DNA of 64,000 nucleotides from Rutidosis leptorrhynchoides (Eukaryota > Streptophyta > Magnoliopsida > Asterales > Asteraceae): the NCBI RefSeq assembly GCF_046630445.1, contig NC_092333.1, positions 707,263,001 to 707,327,000 on the forward strand, given 5' to 3'. The notes under the pieces are model-generated. The model did not search any database and was not told the DNA's origin. It saw only the letters and a list, made by a program, of their open reading frames with translations. A program made the translations under genes and the position numbers. This document shows, piece after piece, positions 10,681 through 23,244 of this stretch (its first letter is position 1; each line of letters opens with the position of its first letter).

Positions 10681-12302
10681 TGTAAAACATCTGATGTATA
10701 CAAACTTGAATTTCTTAGAACTTTAGCTTTTGGGAAACATAAAATAAAACTGTTAAAATGTAAAAAAAAAAAAAAACATCAATATGATAATGACCAAAAG
10801 CTTCCATTAGATAACTTAAATGTATATAAAGAACTCAAAGACTACTGCAAATAGTTTCAGGGCTTAACCTTTTGTTTCAGGGCTTGAATGTAGTTCCAGA
10901 CTAATCCTTCATTATCTTCTATTTCGGATAACTTAAAGACTACTGCAAAAGACTTTTAGGACCTACATGCAAAACTTAGATGTATATAAAGAACTTTAAG
11001 ACTAATGCATATGGTTTCAGGTCTTAACCTTGTGTTTGCACGAAAGTAGCTGAGCCCAAAACATATATCCGTAAGTATCTGTTGCGTATACACATTTCCT
11101 ACTGTTGGACTAATTTGACTCAATTCCATTTTTACTTGTGTGTTGGCACCTACCACACGTATTTACCACATGTATTTGTGGTTGATATTTCTTGCAAATG
11201 CAAATACTCAGTTTGTCATTTTCGTCTTGAAGACTACTGCATATTTTAAGGACAAAATAGTGTGACCATTCAGACAAGAAGTTGTTTTAAGGCCCTCAAC
11301 TGTAGTTTGCATAAAACATGTATCCTCTACCTGAAACCAAGACGTATAAAAATAATACATAAGCAATCTTACTAGTAGACCTTGCATCAGAAACTCACCC
11401 ATATGATAGCAAAACCTTTCGGTAGTAACAAAATATAAGAATCTTTCAGACAAATAGAAGTATCATTCATTATTTTAGTAATAATTTTAATGAACAAGAG
11501 AATTGCCATGTATATAACTTTAAGAATTATACAATGTAATCTCCACAAAAGTAACTAAGCGCCTTTTCTTTGCCTTAAATAACAAACAAAAATGTTTAAT
11601 CGACCTAAAATATTGAACAATATCCATATTCATATTTCATATATATATAAATTATAGATAAAGCTAATATTAAAAATCGAAAGAATAAAAATGCGCCTAA
11701 GTACCAGTGACTCAACTTCAGATAAAAAATTAGTTAATGGATGCACTGACCCACTCAGCAAGAACACACAGATTTAACTAGCAACTGCAATATAACCCAA
11801 GACATATATATACCTAATAGAAAAAGTAATACTATTAGCTGCAACATAAACTCACCATTACAATAGTACACCTTCGTCAGTAGCAAATTAGAAGAATCAT
11901 TAGTATACATTTCCTACAAACATAAGCTTTAACAACAATTATTTACATAGTACCAAAAAACTAGAAAAAAACCCACAGATCGTAAGATATTAAAAATCAA
12001 CATTAGTACCTGTTGTGTCCATGTGATTATAATATTCAGTTAGCCATGTGTTTTCCTCTCGATAGAACAAAAGAACACATAAAATAACAAACATAACACG
12101 CAGAACTTCTTTTAATAACCCTAATTTCCAGAACTTTAACATAATCCACACAAGAACTCCAACTTACAAGAATTTGAAGACCAAAAAGAACCCTAAATTC
12201 AAAGATTTGAACGGAATCAAACAAGACAGAAACCTTCACTTTTTAAAACCTAACGAAATTAAAAGAAAACACTCTAAAAATTCGAAGACCTTAATAATGT
12301 AA
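10681..12302. other. AT-rich region without a recognised gene; one direct repeat
   Basis: No convincing coding region. A ~57-bp block (AACTTAAATGTATATAAAGA ... GGTTTCAG-type end, then CTTAACCTT) occurs at about 10813 and again at about 10973, 160 bp apart. The part from about 12290 down to 12040 is T-rich on the minus strand with AATTAGGGTT-type text common in plant leaders and first introns. It adjoins the Copia element and may continue the transcribed leader seen at 17141-17290. Confidence 0.35.
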
Positions 12303-12307
12303 AAACA

Positions 12308-12678
12308 TGTTAAATTATAATATATTTCTAGATTATTCTAGAATTAATAAGTAATTAGTAGATATTTAGTAAGTAATAGATATTTAGTAAGTAAATACTA
12401 GAAATTACTAGATATTGCTAGTGTGGCTAGAAGATTCAGGAGTTACTATTGTCCACCGTCATTTGATGGCTATAAATAGCCACATTGTAGTCCAAAATTA
12501 GATGTACACACAAACACAAACACAATTCAATAGCAATAAAGAATTTCTTCCTAAAAACTAGTCTTCACCATTTCTTTTATAAAAATCCCCTCATAACATT
12601 TAAATTAACATCCATCACTATTATATAACATCTAAATTAAAACTAATCAACTAATCTAATTACACTACAATTACAACA
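12308..12678 (+). repeat. 5' LTR of the Copia element
   Basis: Starts TGTTAAATTATAAT and ends TTACAACA. TATAAATAG at 12471-12479 is a good TATA box, so transcription should start about 30 bases further on. Closely matches 16759-17129. Confidence 0.95.
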
Positions 12679-12720
12679 AGTGGTATCAAGAGCTAGTTTG
12701 GGCGTTTGTTCGAGTACACC

Positions 12721-15700
12721 ATGACTACCGTTGGTGCGTATAATATTCCCGTCCCCATCTTTGATGGTGACAACTATGATTTTTGGAGTATCCGAATGAA
12801 GACATATTTTCAAGCACAAAGCTTGTGGGATATTGTCGAAGTCGGGTTTACAACTCCAAAAGACGTCGAAACTCTGTCCGCGGAAGAACAAGAAAAATAC
12901 AACAAAAATGTAGTCAAAAATGCCGCTGCTCTAGGCTACATTCAATAAGCCTTGACACCGTCTATCTTTCCACGAATCATGGGAGCTACGACAGCCAAAG
13001 AGGCGTGGAGAATCCTTCAAGAAGAATTTCAAGGAAATGTCAAGGTAAGAGCTGTCAAACTACTAACTCTAAGACGAGATTTTGAAAATTTAAACATGAA
13101 AGAGACCGAGACCGTAAAAGATTACTATTCTAGAATCCAAGAAATAGTAAATCAAATGAGAGCCTATGGAGATAATATAACTGACAAAAGGATCGTAGAA
13201 AAGATACTTATCAGTATGACCGAAAAATACGATCATGTCATTACCGCTATTGAAGAGTCAAAAGACATCGAGACTCTGTCAGTAACGGAATTAGTTGGCT
13301 CTCTAGAAGCATATGAGGCTAGACTGAGTCGGCGAAGTGAAAACTCACTTGAAAGTGCCTTTCAATCTAAACTCAAATTAAGGTCTCAAAAATCCAACAA
13401 TGGGGGGAAAAGAAATATTGAAGAAAATTCAAGAGGAGGAGATAAACCCAGAACCGGGTCCGATCAGAGAAGAAAAAACTACCCTCCATGTGGTATTTGC
13501 AAAAGGACAAACCACTTGGAGAAAGATTGTTTCCACAAAGGGAAGCCACAATACTATAACTGCAAAAGATTTGGGCATCTAGAAAAAGATTGCCGTTTAA
13601 AACAAAATCATCGAGCTAACTTTATGGAAGAAAGTGAAGATATACCGGAGAACAAAAATCAGCTATTCTATGCCTGCCATGTCGTAAATAAACAGAGGGA
13701 CGATACTTGGTTGATCGACAGTGGGTGCAGCAACCACATGACAGGAGATGAAAAGTTATTTGATAGTATCAACATGTCCTTAAAGTCCCGCGTCAAACTA
13801 GGGAATGGAGCGCTTGTTGACACTAAAGGCAAAGGTACGATAACTGTTCAAACTAATAACGTCACTCGATCTGTTAGTGACGTTCTTTTAGTACCAAGAT
13901 TAGCGAGTAACTTGCTAAGTGTTGGACAAATGATGGAGCATGGCTACTCTTTACTCTTCGAAGATAAATCATGTGTTATTCGTGACAAGAAAAACAACTA
14001 TAAATTAATAGCCGAAGTGCCAATGGAGAACCGTAACTTTCCGCTTCGTTGGCAGTACATCAGAGACACGGCCATGAAAGTTCAAGTTGAAGAATCATGG
14101 CTATGGCATCGAAGATTTGGTCACTTTAACTTTCACGCACTAAAAATCCTCCAACAGAAGAATATGATGAGAGACTTGCCTAACATAGAAGAGATCACCG
14201 ACACGTGTGAAAGCTGTGTGATGGGCAAGCAACATCGAAAACCTTTCCCTCGTGACAAATCTTGAAGAGCGAAAGGTATACTGGAGCTGGTGCACACCGA
14301 CGTTTGTGGACCAATGAGAACCCCGTCACTTAACCAAAACAGGTACTTTATTCTCTTCATCGATGATTATTCTAGAATGACGTGGGTTTATTTCATGCGT
14401 GAAAAATCAGAAGTATTTACAATATTCAAGAAGTTCAAGAACTTCGTCGAAAAGAGTAGTGGCCATTATATAAAAACGCTAAGGAGTGATAGAGGAAAAG
14501 AATACACCTCTACACAGTTTAACAAATTCTGTGAAGACGAAGGAGTTAAACGCCAACTTACTGTTGGTTACGCCCCTGAGCAAAATGGCATCTCTGAACG
14601 CAAAAATAGAACTGTAATGGAAATGGCCAAAACAATGATACATGAAAAAGGCCTTCCAAACCGTTTTTGGGCTGAAGCTGTATACACGGCTGTATATATA
14701 TTAAACCGATGTCCAACGAAAGCAGTTGAAAACAAGACTCCAATTGAGGCATGGAGTGGAAGGAAACCGTCGGCAAAACAATTACGATTATTTGGATCTA
14801 TCTGCTACATTCATATTCCAAAGGAGAAACGTCACAAACTCCAAGAAAAATCAGAGAAAGGAATATTCTTGGGCTATAGCACACAATCAAAAGGTTACCG
14901 AGTTTACAACTTGAAGACCAATAACATCGTGATCAGCCGAGACGTGGAGTTTGACGAAGAAGCTTCTTGGAACTGGGAGAAAGACAAAGTTGAAAAGCAA
15001 ACATATCTGCCGCGGATATCTATAGAAACTCCAGCTCAACATCCACTACAAACAGAGCATTATGGTCATGAAAGCACAGGAGAAACGAGCCCTGCTACTC
15101 CAAGTTCTCCTTCGGCAACATTACCTTCAGCGCAAGAAGATTCAAGTCCGGAGTCAACACCGGGAAGAGTTAAAAAGTTAGCAGAGGTGTACGAGACTTG
15201 TAACTTCACAACTATAGAACCTGAAAGCTATGAAGTTGCATCGAAAGATGAAAAGTAGGTGGCTGCTATGAATGAAGAAATAAGAATGATTGAGAAAAAC
15301 AACACATGAGAGTTAGTTGATCCTCCAGAAAATAAAGAAATCATTGGAGTTAAATGGGTTTACAAAACAAAGCTCAACCCTGACGGTTCTATACAAAAAC
15401 ACAAAGCAAGGCTAGTAGCTAAAGGCTATTCACAACAACCAGGAGTCGACTACACCGAAACCTACGCATCTGTAGCACGACTGGATACTATACGAGCACT
15501 TGTGGCGTTAGCAGCTCAACGAAGGTGGAAGATTTACCAACTAGATGTGAAATCAGCCTTTCTCAATGGGTTTCTAGAAGAAGAAACATATGTCGAGCAA
15601 CCACAAGGGTTTATTAAGAAAGGAAAAGAAGATCAAGTCCTAAAGCTGAAGAAAGCCTTATATGGACTTAAACAAGCACCACGTGCTTGGTACAGTCGAA

Positions 15701-16764
15701 TTGATAGCTACTTCACAAGTTCAGGGTTCAGGAGGAGTCAAAGTGAGCCCACACTCTACATCAAAACCCAAGGTAACTCGGACACTCTCATTATTTCCTT
15801 GTATGTCGATGATCTAATATATACTGGAAACAATGATAGGATGATACAAGAATTTAAAGAAGACATGATGAAAACGTTCGAGATGAGCGACCTTGGATTG
15901 ATGCGCTATTTTCTTGGCATCGAAATCAGTCAAGAAAATGAAGGCATCTTCATATGCCAGAAGAAATATACAGAAAATCTTCTGAAAAAGTTTAAACTAT
16001 ACGGTTGTAAAACCGTAGCCACGCCACTAGTTGCCAATGAGAAGATGAGACAAGAAGATGGATCTGAGAAAGCAGACGCTTCAAGATTCAGAAGTCTCAT
16101 TGGAAGCCTACTCTATCTGACAGCAACAAGACCAGACATCATGTACGCAACCAGTCTACTATCCAGGTACATGCAAAATCCGACTCAAATACATTATGGA
16201 GCTTCTAAAAGAATATTAAGATACTTTCAAGGTACCATGGACTATGGAATATGGTACAAGCCCACTATAGATGCGAAGCTTCATGGATACACAGATAGTG
16301 ATTGGGCCGGATCAGTCGATGACATGAGAAGTACTTCAGGATACACATTCACACTTGGATCTGGTGTCTTCTCATGGGCATCAAAGAAACAAGAAACGGT
16401 GGCACAATCGTCAGCCGAAGCCGAGTACGTCGCAGCTGCTAACTCAGCTAATCAAGCTATATGGCTAAGGAGAATTCTAGAAGACATGGGCGAAAAACAA
16501 GACGACGCTACAAAAATATTCTGCGACAACAAGTCTGCAATTGCTATGGCAAAGAATCCGGTGTTTCATGCCAGAACAAAACATATAGACATCATATATC
16601 ACTTTCTACGAGAAAGTTGTGCCAAAAAAGACATCGAATTAAAATACTGCAAAACTGAGGAGCAGATTGCAGATATTTTCACAAAAGGGTTGCCAAGACC
16701 CAAGTTCGAGCTCTTACGCAACATGCTCGGAGTAACACCGAAATACATTAAGGAGGAGTGTTAA
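12721..16764 (+). pseudogene. Copia gag-pol coding region (fossil)
   Basis: Order of parts: a gag region of the UBN2 type from 12721 (IPIFDGDNYDFW-like opening); CCHC zinc knuckles near 13490-13600; an aspartic protease motif DSGCSNHM near 13720; the GAG-pre-integrase HHCC zinc region (WHRRFGHFN ... CESCVMGKQ) near 14100-14235; an integrase core with conserved D,D,E surroundings (HTDVCGPM, APEQNGISERKNRT) near 14290-14660; reverse transcriptase with YVDDLIY near 15800; and RNase H with DNKSAIAMAKNPVFH near 16530. The single-frame Copia layout is visible throughout, but the region has about four breaks and cannot act on its own. Confidence 0.92.
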
Positions 16765-17129
16765 ATTATAATGTATTTCTAGATTATTCTAGAATTAATA
16801 AGTAATTAGTAGATATTTAGTAAGTAATAGATATTTAGTAAGTAAATACTAGAAATTACTAGATATTGCTAGTGTGGCTAGAAGATTCAAGAGTTACTAT
16901 TGTCCACAGTCATTTGATGGCTATAAATAGCCACATTGTAGTCCAAAAATAGATGTACACACAAACACAAACACAATTCAATAGCAATAAAGAATTTCTT
17001 CCTAAAAACTAGTCTTCACCATTTCTTCTATAAAAATCCCCTCATAACATTTAAATTAACATCCATCACTATTATATAACATCTAAATTAAAACTAATCA
17101 ACTAATCTAATTACACTACAATTACAACA
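16759..17129 (+). repeat. 3' LTR of the Copia element
   Basis: Same length and ends as the 5' LTR, directly after the polypurine tract and directly before the second AAACA duplication. Confidence 0.95.
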
Positions 17130-17140
17130 AAACAAAAACC

Positions 17141-17290
17141 CTAATTTGAAGATCTTAACGAAATTAAACCGAAAAAAAAAAAAAACTTGATTACGTGAAG
17201 AGAAGAGAAGAGAAGAGAAGAGAAGGGAAGAGAGTGAGAAGAAATAGTGAGAGATACCAAGTGAATGTGGAAAGACATGTATTTATAGAT
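17141..17290 (-). promoter_or_regulatory. Host-type core promoter and pyrimidine-rich leader (minus strand)
   Basis: On the minus strand TATAAATA (17280-17287) is followed about 45 bases later by a CTTCTCTTC-type pyrimidine repeat (plus-strand AGAGA-repeat 17198-17235). AAAACCCTAA-type text then comes just before the Copia insertion point. TATA plus CT-rich leader is typical of plant genes. The minus-strand sequence resumes on the far side of the Copia element at 12302. No long ORF follows, so the gene cannot be named; the MORC-like exons at 7822-8036 are on the same strand. Confidence 0.5.
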
Positions 17291-17399
17291 ATGGTTGCGT
17301 AACTTTAACGCTGGTCCGTAGGTCAAATTTAAAGTTCTAATTTTAGTTTTACCCACGGTAATACTTTAATCTACTACAGTACTTACTTAGTACAGTAGT

Positions 17400-18023
17400 A
17401 TATTAATTTATGAGTTAATTATACTATTGGTTCCTATGATTTATGTATAATTATACTGACAATTCTTTTATTTTTAAAATAATAATGGTTGTCTCTATAA
17501 TCTGTAAAATGCACGGTGGTTATATCATCAATTAACTACATAGCTACATAGCGTTAGGTTTATGACCAACACTGTGCATTTTAGAAACACATGGACTACC
17601 GTATAATTACAGTTAATTTATTCCGTCAATCAACTATTGGCTTGAGGTTTAGAACCACCGATGCGCATTTTAGGAACACAGGGACTACCTGTATATAATT
17701 TTAAAAAGAAAAGACTATTTGTATAGTTTTGAGTAAATCACATGAATCAATAACATAATTAACTCTAAAAAAGTAAAAATTAAAAAATTAAAAAAAAAAT
17801 AAAAAAAAATGAAGAAAGCAAAAAAAAATATACTGTAATATATATTAAAGCATCATAGTGGAGTACATATACACAAATGAGTATTGTCACGGGTTAAGTG
17901 ATCACGTGCTAATCATGTGCAAGCAGCTGCAAGTAGCATAAGAGAGAATATACGCGAAATTGGACATAAATACAGTTGCAGTGGGTGAACTTTAAAACTT
18001 GCAGGAATTATGTCACGAACACT
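17400..18023. other. Non-coding; possible MITE-like inverted repeat at 17412-17750
   Basis: Two back-to-back symmetrical blocks are visible. TAAAATGCACGGTGGTTATA (~17506) mirrors ACCAACACTGTGCATTTTA (~17565), and the outer text AATTATACTATTGG mirrors ACTATTTGTATAGTTTTGAG. Phrases like GGACTAC(C) and TATAATTA are common in plant MITEs. Clean ends and target-site duplications were not found. The remaining A-rich part holds nothing recognisable. Confidence 0.3.
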
Positions 18024-18537
18024 TCATTTAGGATTCAAAAGCCACGAGTGCCAATCTAAACACACATCTCTAATCCTTCTCGAAATCCAATCAAAAGACT
18101 TGATTTGTATCTCATTTAGAATCACGGATGGAGTCCAACTTGTACCTTTAAAGACCCATTTGGTTCATGTTTTTCCATAGTAGATATCCGCACATCCATT
18201 CCAAAGCTTGCCATATTCTTTTTCCGTTACTCGAAACCGCATGTGGATACTTGCCTCGAACAGCTTCAGCCATGCTATTTGATGCAGAGTTTCCTAATTT
18301 CCACCATTTGGTGACCTGTGCCCAGACCTCTTTCGCGAAATCACATGTTAACAATGAGTGCTCTACTGTTTCTAAGTCGTTGTCACATATTGGACAACGA
18401 ACACTAGGAAGATCAATCAGGCGCTTATCTAATTCGATTCTAACCGGAAACCTTTGCTTCAAGGCCCTCCCGAAAAATAGCTCAACTTCTTTTTTGGAAT
18501 TAAGACATTTTTTGGTGAAGTTTCCTAAATTCGGCAT
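18024..18537 (-). pseudogene. LINE retrotransposon 3' fragment: reverse-transcriptase zinc-binding domain
   Basis: The minus strand encodes LKQRFPVRIELDKRLIDLPS, then a Cys/His zinc-binding module (CPICDNDLETVEHSLLTC) and WWKLGN ... IWQALEWMCGYLLWKN. This is the zf-RVT domain found at the C-terminal end of plant LINE (non-LTR) ORF2 proteins. The typical continuation (FKGTSWTPSVILNEIQIKSF, then DWISRRIRDVCLDWHSW) follows, but in another frame after about 18150, and ends at a stop at 18024-18026. The reverse transcriptase and endonuclease domains are missing: the fragment is 5'-truncated as most LINE copies are, and it bears a frame change. No poly(A) tail is evident. Confidence 0.85.
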
Positions 18538-18689
18538 GTGACAATTTTGTGAGTAATATATGACAGTTGGAAATGGAATTATCTTGGAAATTATTATATT
18601 TACATATTACAAGACTAACAGTTAAACCGAAAAGTACAAAGTAAAAATAGATTGCAATACTGATATTGAGAATATGGTGATGAAAACCC

Positions 18690-21654
18690 TTAGTTTGATC
18701 TCCTGGTGTTCCTGATGGGCCTAACCCATGTGTCCTTCCTCATCCCAAATCGATCAACGAGCCAATCACTATACCTTGCGTACTGTGAGTTCCATAGAAC
18801 AAGTCCAATCACTAAACCACTTACAACACCCGAGAATATGACCATCCAGTCGGATATGTCATGAGGGAGGAGAGACTGATTGGACTCATACACAATATTG
18901 TTGCTTGTTGTGGGTGTCTTTGAGCTTTGACACTCCTTGGATAACGGTTCTCCACACAATCCGGGGTTACCCATAAGAATTGTTCTGAAATGTAAAGAAT
19001 TGTTTCCCTTGAGGTATGGGCCCATCAAGATTGTTGAATGACACATTCAAAATTGCTAAGAACCCTAGTTGCAAGAGCTCTTGAGGAATTTCTCCTGATA
19101 GCGCATTTTGAGAGAGATCCAAAGATTCAAGATTCGTTAGGTTCCCCAAAGATGGCAATATAGGACCTGAAAGATGGTTGTTGGAAAGATTAAGAGATTG
19201 AAGCCCCTGAAGATCTTGAAGTTCTTGAGGAATCGGTCCACTAAAATTGTTACTAGACAGATCGATGGACACAAATATGTTTAAAATTTTCACGTACTCT
19301 GTCTTGACACCTTTGTTTGTTAATGTCATTGAGTATTGATAAATACCCGTAAAATCAGTTAATGGCATATCTAAACTTATAGTACCTGACTTGCCAACAT
19401 AAACCGATTTCATTGCCTGCCAACTCTTGATGTAGGTTGGAGGCAATTGACCGCTAAAACCATTGTTGGAGAGGTCAATGATCCTTAAATTGGAGAAGTG
19501 TAGTTTATCGTTTGTTGAACCTTGAATTGGACCATGTAATTTGTTTGACCCTAAAATGAGAACTTTCAGCCCCGCAAGTGTTCCAAGCCAATTTGGAAAC
19601 ACGTCATCAAGAGAGTTATCTCCAAGAGAAAGAACCTCTAAACTGGTACAATTTGTTAATGATTTTGGTAACTGGCCTGTAAACTGATTTTCACTCAAAT
19701 CAATCCTAATTAACAGGCATCCATATGTAAATTGATTCATCACTGTTCCATGAAAGTTATTTCCTTTGAGGTTCAAATCTGACAATGAGTTACTTAAGGT
19801 GCTTAAACAGGGTGGAATGGTTCCGGACATGTTGTTGAAGGACAAATCTAGCAATTGAAGAGATTTCAACTCAAATATCGACAACGGTATTTCTCCTGTC
19901 AATTTATTGCCTTGCAAATGGTAATAAGCTATGGTCGGTGGTGGAATTGGTAGTCGTCCTTGTAGCTTATTACTCGAGAAATCCAATACCTGTAAATTAA
20001 CCCATGGGAGATATCGAGGATGCTGATGAAAGCCAGTGATCCAGTTGTATGAAACACCAAAAATCTGCATGGTAGCTAGACTGTTGTTCCAAATCCATAC
20101 TGGTATCAGGCCTTCAATAAGGTTGCTTCCAACAAGTAAGAACTCCATATTGTTTTGAAAGCGTAAAAACGCAGGAAATTCAGTCAAATAGCATAATGAC
20201 AATCCTAGATATTTCAAATTCGGTAGGGTCATGCTGGTGTAGTTATCGGTGGCAACAAAAGATATGTTATTGTAGTCTAAGTAAAAACTTTCAAGTTTGT
20301 TTAGTTCTGCAAGCGTGTCTAGGGCTAACTCACCGCCAAAATTATTATAAGCTAGGTCAAGATTTGTGAGGTTTTTGAAATTGGAAATTGCGCTAGATAT
20401 CGGTCCATACAAAAGATTGCGTCTAAGGGATATGTATGTTAGTTGCGTGAGGTTCATAAACGAAGATGGGATACGTCCAGAAATACTATTTCCTGGCAGA
20501 TAGATGAAGCTAAGTTTTGTTAGGTTAGCAAGAGATGGTAGGATTTCGTACTCCATGTTTATATCACTTAGATACAACTGAACAAGATTGGTCAGTTTGC
20601 TGATCCAGCTGTAATCACTCCCTGTATCGAAATTGTTAGACGTGAGTTCCAATACAGTGAGATTCAACAAACTTCCCAATGAAGGAACTAAGCCTGTGAA
20701 TTCATTGCCGAAGACGGTGAAAAATGTGAGGTGTGTCAAGTTATTGAGTGAAGATGGAATGGTTCCTGAAAAATAGCATTGTCCAAGGTTTAAGTGTACC
20801 AGGTTGGTCAGTTTGCTTATAGATTCTGGTACAATCCCACTAAAACCTGTTGTAACTAGATTCAAATGCTCAAGTGAGGTGTTGTTTTGAAATTCAGGAA
20901 AGGAACCATTAAGGTTGGGATTGTTACTCAATACAAGATATTTCAAGTTTGGCAATTGAAATATTGCTGATGGGAATTCATCTTGAAGCTCACAATGACC
21001 TAAAGAGATTGCTGTCAATGAAGAAAAATTGGCCAAAAAACGAGGTACTGAAGAACTGATGTCAACCCCGTTGAGAGAGAGTACTTGGAGTTTAGTCAAG
21101 TTTTGGAGTAGAAAGTCAAGGCTAGGGGTTTGAAGCTTTAGCGTATTGAACGATAGATCTAAGTACGTGAGTTGCACTAAATACGAGATCTCGTGCGGGA
21201 TTTGGCCATTGAAGCTCGAATTAGAGAGATCTAGGCCTCTTAATTCCTTCAGACGATAAATCTCATATGGGATTTTAGAATAAGAAAAATCGTTCCTAGA
21301 GAGGTTAAGCTTCTGAAGATGAACAAGATTGAAAAGGGTAGTATTAGAGTTAAATATAGGTCCCTGGAGAAAGCTTTCACTCAAGTCGAGCTCGATCACG
21401 TGACACTTATAATGATTACTACAACTACATGTCACACCCTCCCAAAAACAACAATCAGAACCATTAGTACCTGATTTATTATTGGTTCTGATGTGCCTCC
21501 ACGATTTAAACTTTTGAACAGAATTTTGATGAAGAACGCTTTGCTTAAACTGGAACAAAGCCACACATTCCTCGTCGTGACTTAATAATGCTACAGCGAA
21601 CGTGAGCAAGGTAGCTTTTATATATATAAAGAAGATTATCTGCTTCAACTTCAT
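18690..21654 (-). pseudogene. Leucine-rich-repeat receptor-like protein (Cf/RLP class), frame change before the C-terminal cap and anchor
   Basis: Such proteins sit in the plasma membrane and detect extracellular pathogen or damage signals together with SOBIR1-type kinases. I start at the ATG at 21654 because MKLKQIIFFIYIKATLLTFA is a signal peptide; the upstream in-frame ATG at 21741 would bury it. Order: signal peptide (1-25), LRR N-cap with CVALFQFKQS and DCCFWEGVTC (~28-80), some 25-30 LRRs of the LxxLxLxxNxxxGxIP form, an island around residues 740-795 (SWQAMKSVYVG ... NKGVKTEYVK), then four LRRs. At ~18967-18972 the frame ends after QNNSYG. The next frame immediately continues NPGLCGEPLSKEC (C-cap), an acidic linker, one membrane helix (MVIFSGVVSGLVIGLVLW, with GxxxG) and a short basic tail to a stop at 18690. 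Family members read NSYxGNPGLCG without a break, consistent with two bases lost here. Intronless, as usual. Unless this is an assembly error, the product would be a secreted, anchor-less receptor of about 895 residues instead of about 988. Confidence 0.85.
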
Positions 21655-22609
21655 GATATATCGATATATTGATTGATTGTGGATATGTATAGCAGTGATG
21701 TATATACATTCATATATAATCAGAGTATGTTTAGCGTACAAACAACATTATAAGATAAAAAAAAAATGGCATTCAAATTACGTGATATGAATATTGAATG
21801 CTAAGGTATCACCTGGGACAGAATTAAGGTATGTGCCTGCTTCAATTGAGCTTTGTAACATATTAGTCAACTACTCAAAACAAATATAGTCAAACATGAG
21901 TGAAAAAGAAAGGTAAGGCTCATACTACACTCTACAAGCAATTCATTAGATTGGTATTATTAATTTTTGAATATGAGCATCTATTGTAACATGGCCGTCT
22001 GCGACTTTTAATGTTTATATGTTTGTATTTCTACTTGATCGACCTTAAAGAACTATTTCACAAATCTTGCATTTGACCAAAAAATATACAACTTAACCCG
22101 GATACTATACATGTCAGCATCTAAGACCAAAACTAAACCACCTTAGATTAACAATTAATTAAACGAATTGAATTGAATTATAAATGAAATGACATAACTA
22201 ATGGACATGTCATTTGAACAACGAAACAGTGACACTTAAACTTCCTTCAATCCTTCACTTTCATATATAGTTTTCCTTCCAATTCATATGGATCAATGAT
22301 CTGTTCAATGTATTGTTACATTCCAACTTGTTTCTTTTTTATATAGAAAGTTTCACAGTGTTATTATTCCAAACAATGACCTGTTCAATGTGTTGTTACA
22401 AATGTACCGACTGCTATAGTTTCTAGCTTCTATATAATTTCAAAAGAGATTATTAAGGAGTATGTATGCATTTGTAGTAGCAACTTTCAAACCTGATAGA
22501 CCATATGCTAATTTTTCAACTTGTTGCCAGGACAAGAATATTGAGAATAAAGAACCGTCCTCTTCCTAATCATCGTAAAGAAACTGTAATATATGAAGTC
22601 TCATACAGA
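21655..22609. other. Upstream region of the LRR gene; no gene seen
   Basis: AT-rich and non-coding as far as I can see. A direct repeat of AATGA(T/C)CTGTTCAATGT(A/G)TTGTTACA occurs near 22294 and 22374, about 80 bp apart. The likely promoter of the receptor gene is within the first few hundred bases above 21654, which contain several TATATA runs, none decisive. Confidence 0.3.
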
Positions 22610-22889
22610 ATGACGGTTTGAATCTGACACTAGGCAAAATCAACTTGTCGGCTTTAATAATGAGTTACGTCCCTTAGGGAACACTCTCCTTTCAAAAAAG
22701 GGTAAGAATGTTAAACGACTTCTTAGAGAATGATAGCAGCAACATAAATGCAGCAACCTCAAAAGTTAATATAAAAAGTAGTGCGATGATACCTGTCAAG
22801 ATAAAGGTGATGTTATCAAACAAATAATGTTAAAAGTTCAAACAAAGGCATTTCAACAAAAGGGGATTGTGAATGGATCGGTCTGGGTT
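22610..22889. repeat. Paralogous copy of the segment at 2063-2308
   Basis: Shares with 2063-2308 the runs AAGAATGTTAAACG, CTTCTTA, AATGATAGCA, AAAGGTGATGTTAT and GAATGGATC-type text. It carries about 50 bp extra in the middle. It abuts the left target-site duplication of the Mutator-type element, and the homology picks up again right after that element (TTCTGATGG at 25880). Confidence 0.75.
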
Positions 22890-23244
22890 CTATAATATTG
22901 GGCAAAATGGTCCGAAAAAGTATCATAAGTTACCCAATTTGACAATTAAGGTAACCTTCAATTTGCATAAGCCCTAAAAGAATTTCAATTTAATTTTTGC
23001 TCAAGAAAAGGATTACGTGTTGAAAAATTTTAAAATTGAGGTAATTCTCGTCAAATTCATTAACGGTTGTCAGTCAAAAATACACGATTGATCCCTGAAG
23101 TTTTTTAAAAATTGCACCCATCATCCTTTTCATCACTTGAATCATAAATAAAATTTTAGAATCATAACATTTTAATTGCATTTCATCAGTTTCAATCTTT
23201 AACCAAAATTTTAGCAATTTTCACATAAATTTACACGTATAAAT

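Larger units (their letters stand above)
12308..17129 (+). mobile_element. Ty1/Copia LTR retrotransposon, young, broken
   Basis: A 4.82-kb element is bounded by two 371-bp LTRs (12308-12678 and 16759-17129) and a perfect 5-bp target-site duplication AAACA (12303-12307 and 17130-17134). A primer site TGGTATCAAGAGC (initiator-Met tRNA type) starts at 12681 and the purine tract AAGGAGGAG precedes the 3' LTR. The order gag, protease, integrase, reverse transcriptase, RNase H is that of Copia; the lineage within Copia is not settled. LTRs differ at about 5 of 371 positions by eye, near half a million years at an assumed 1.3e-8 per site per year. The coding part is broken in about four places. It lies in the apparent leader of a minus-strand host gene. 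Confidence 0.95.

Noticed and set aside
18167-18541. Plus-strand open frame over the LINE fragment
   Set aside because: It is the shadow of the zf-RVT domain on the minus strand and has no recognisable features.
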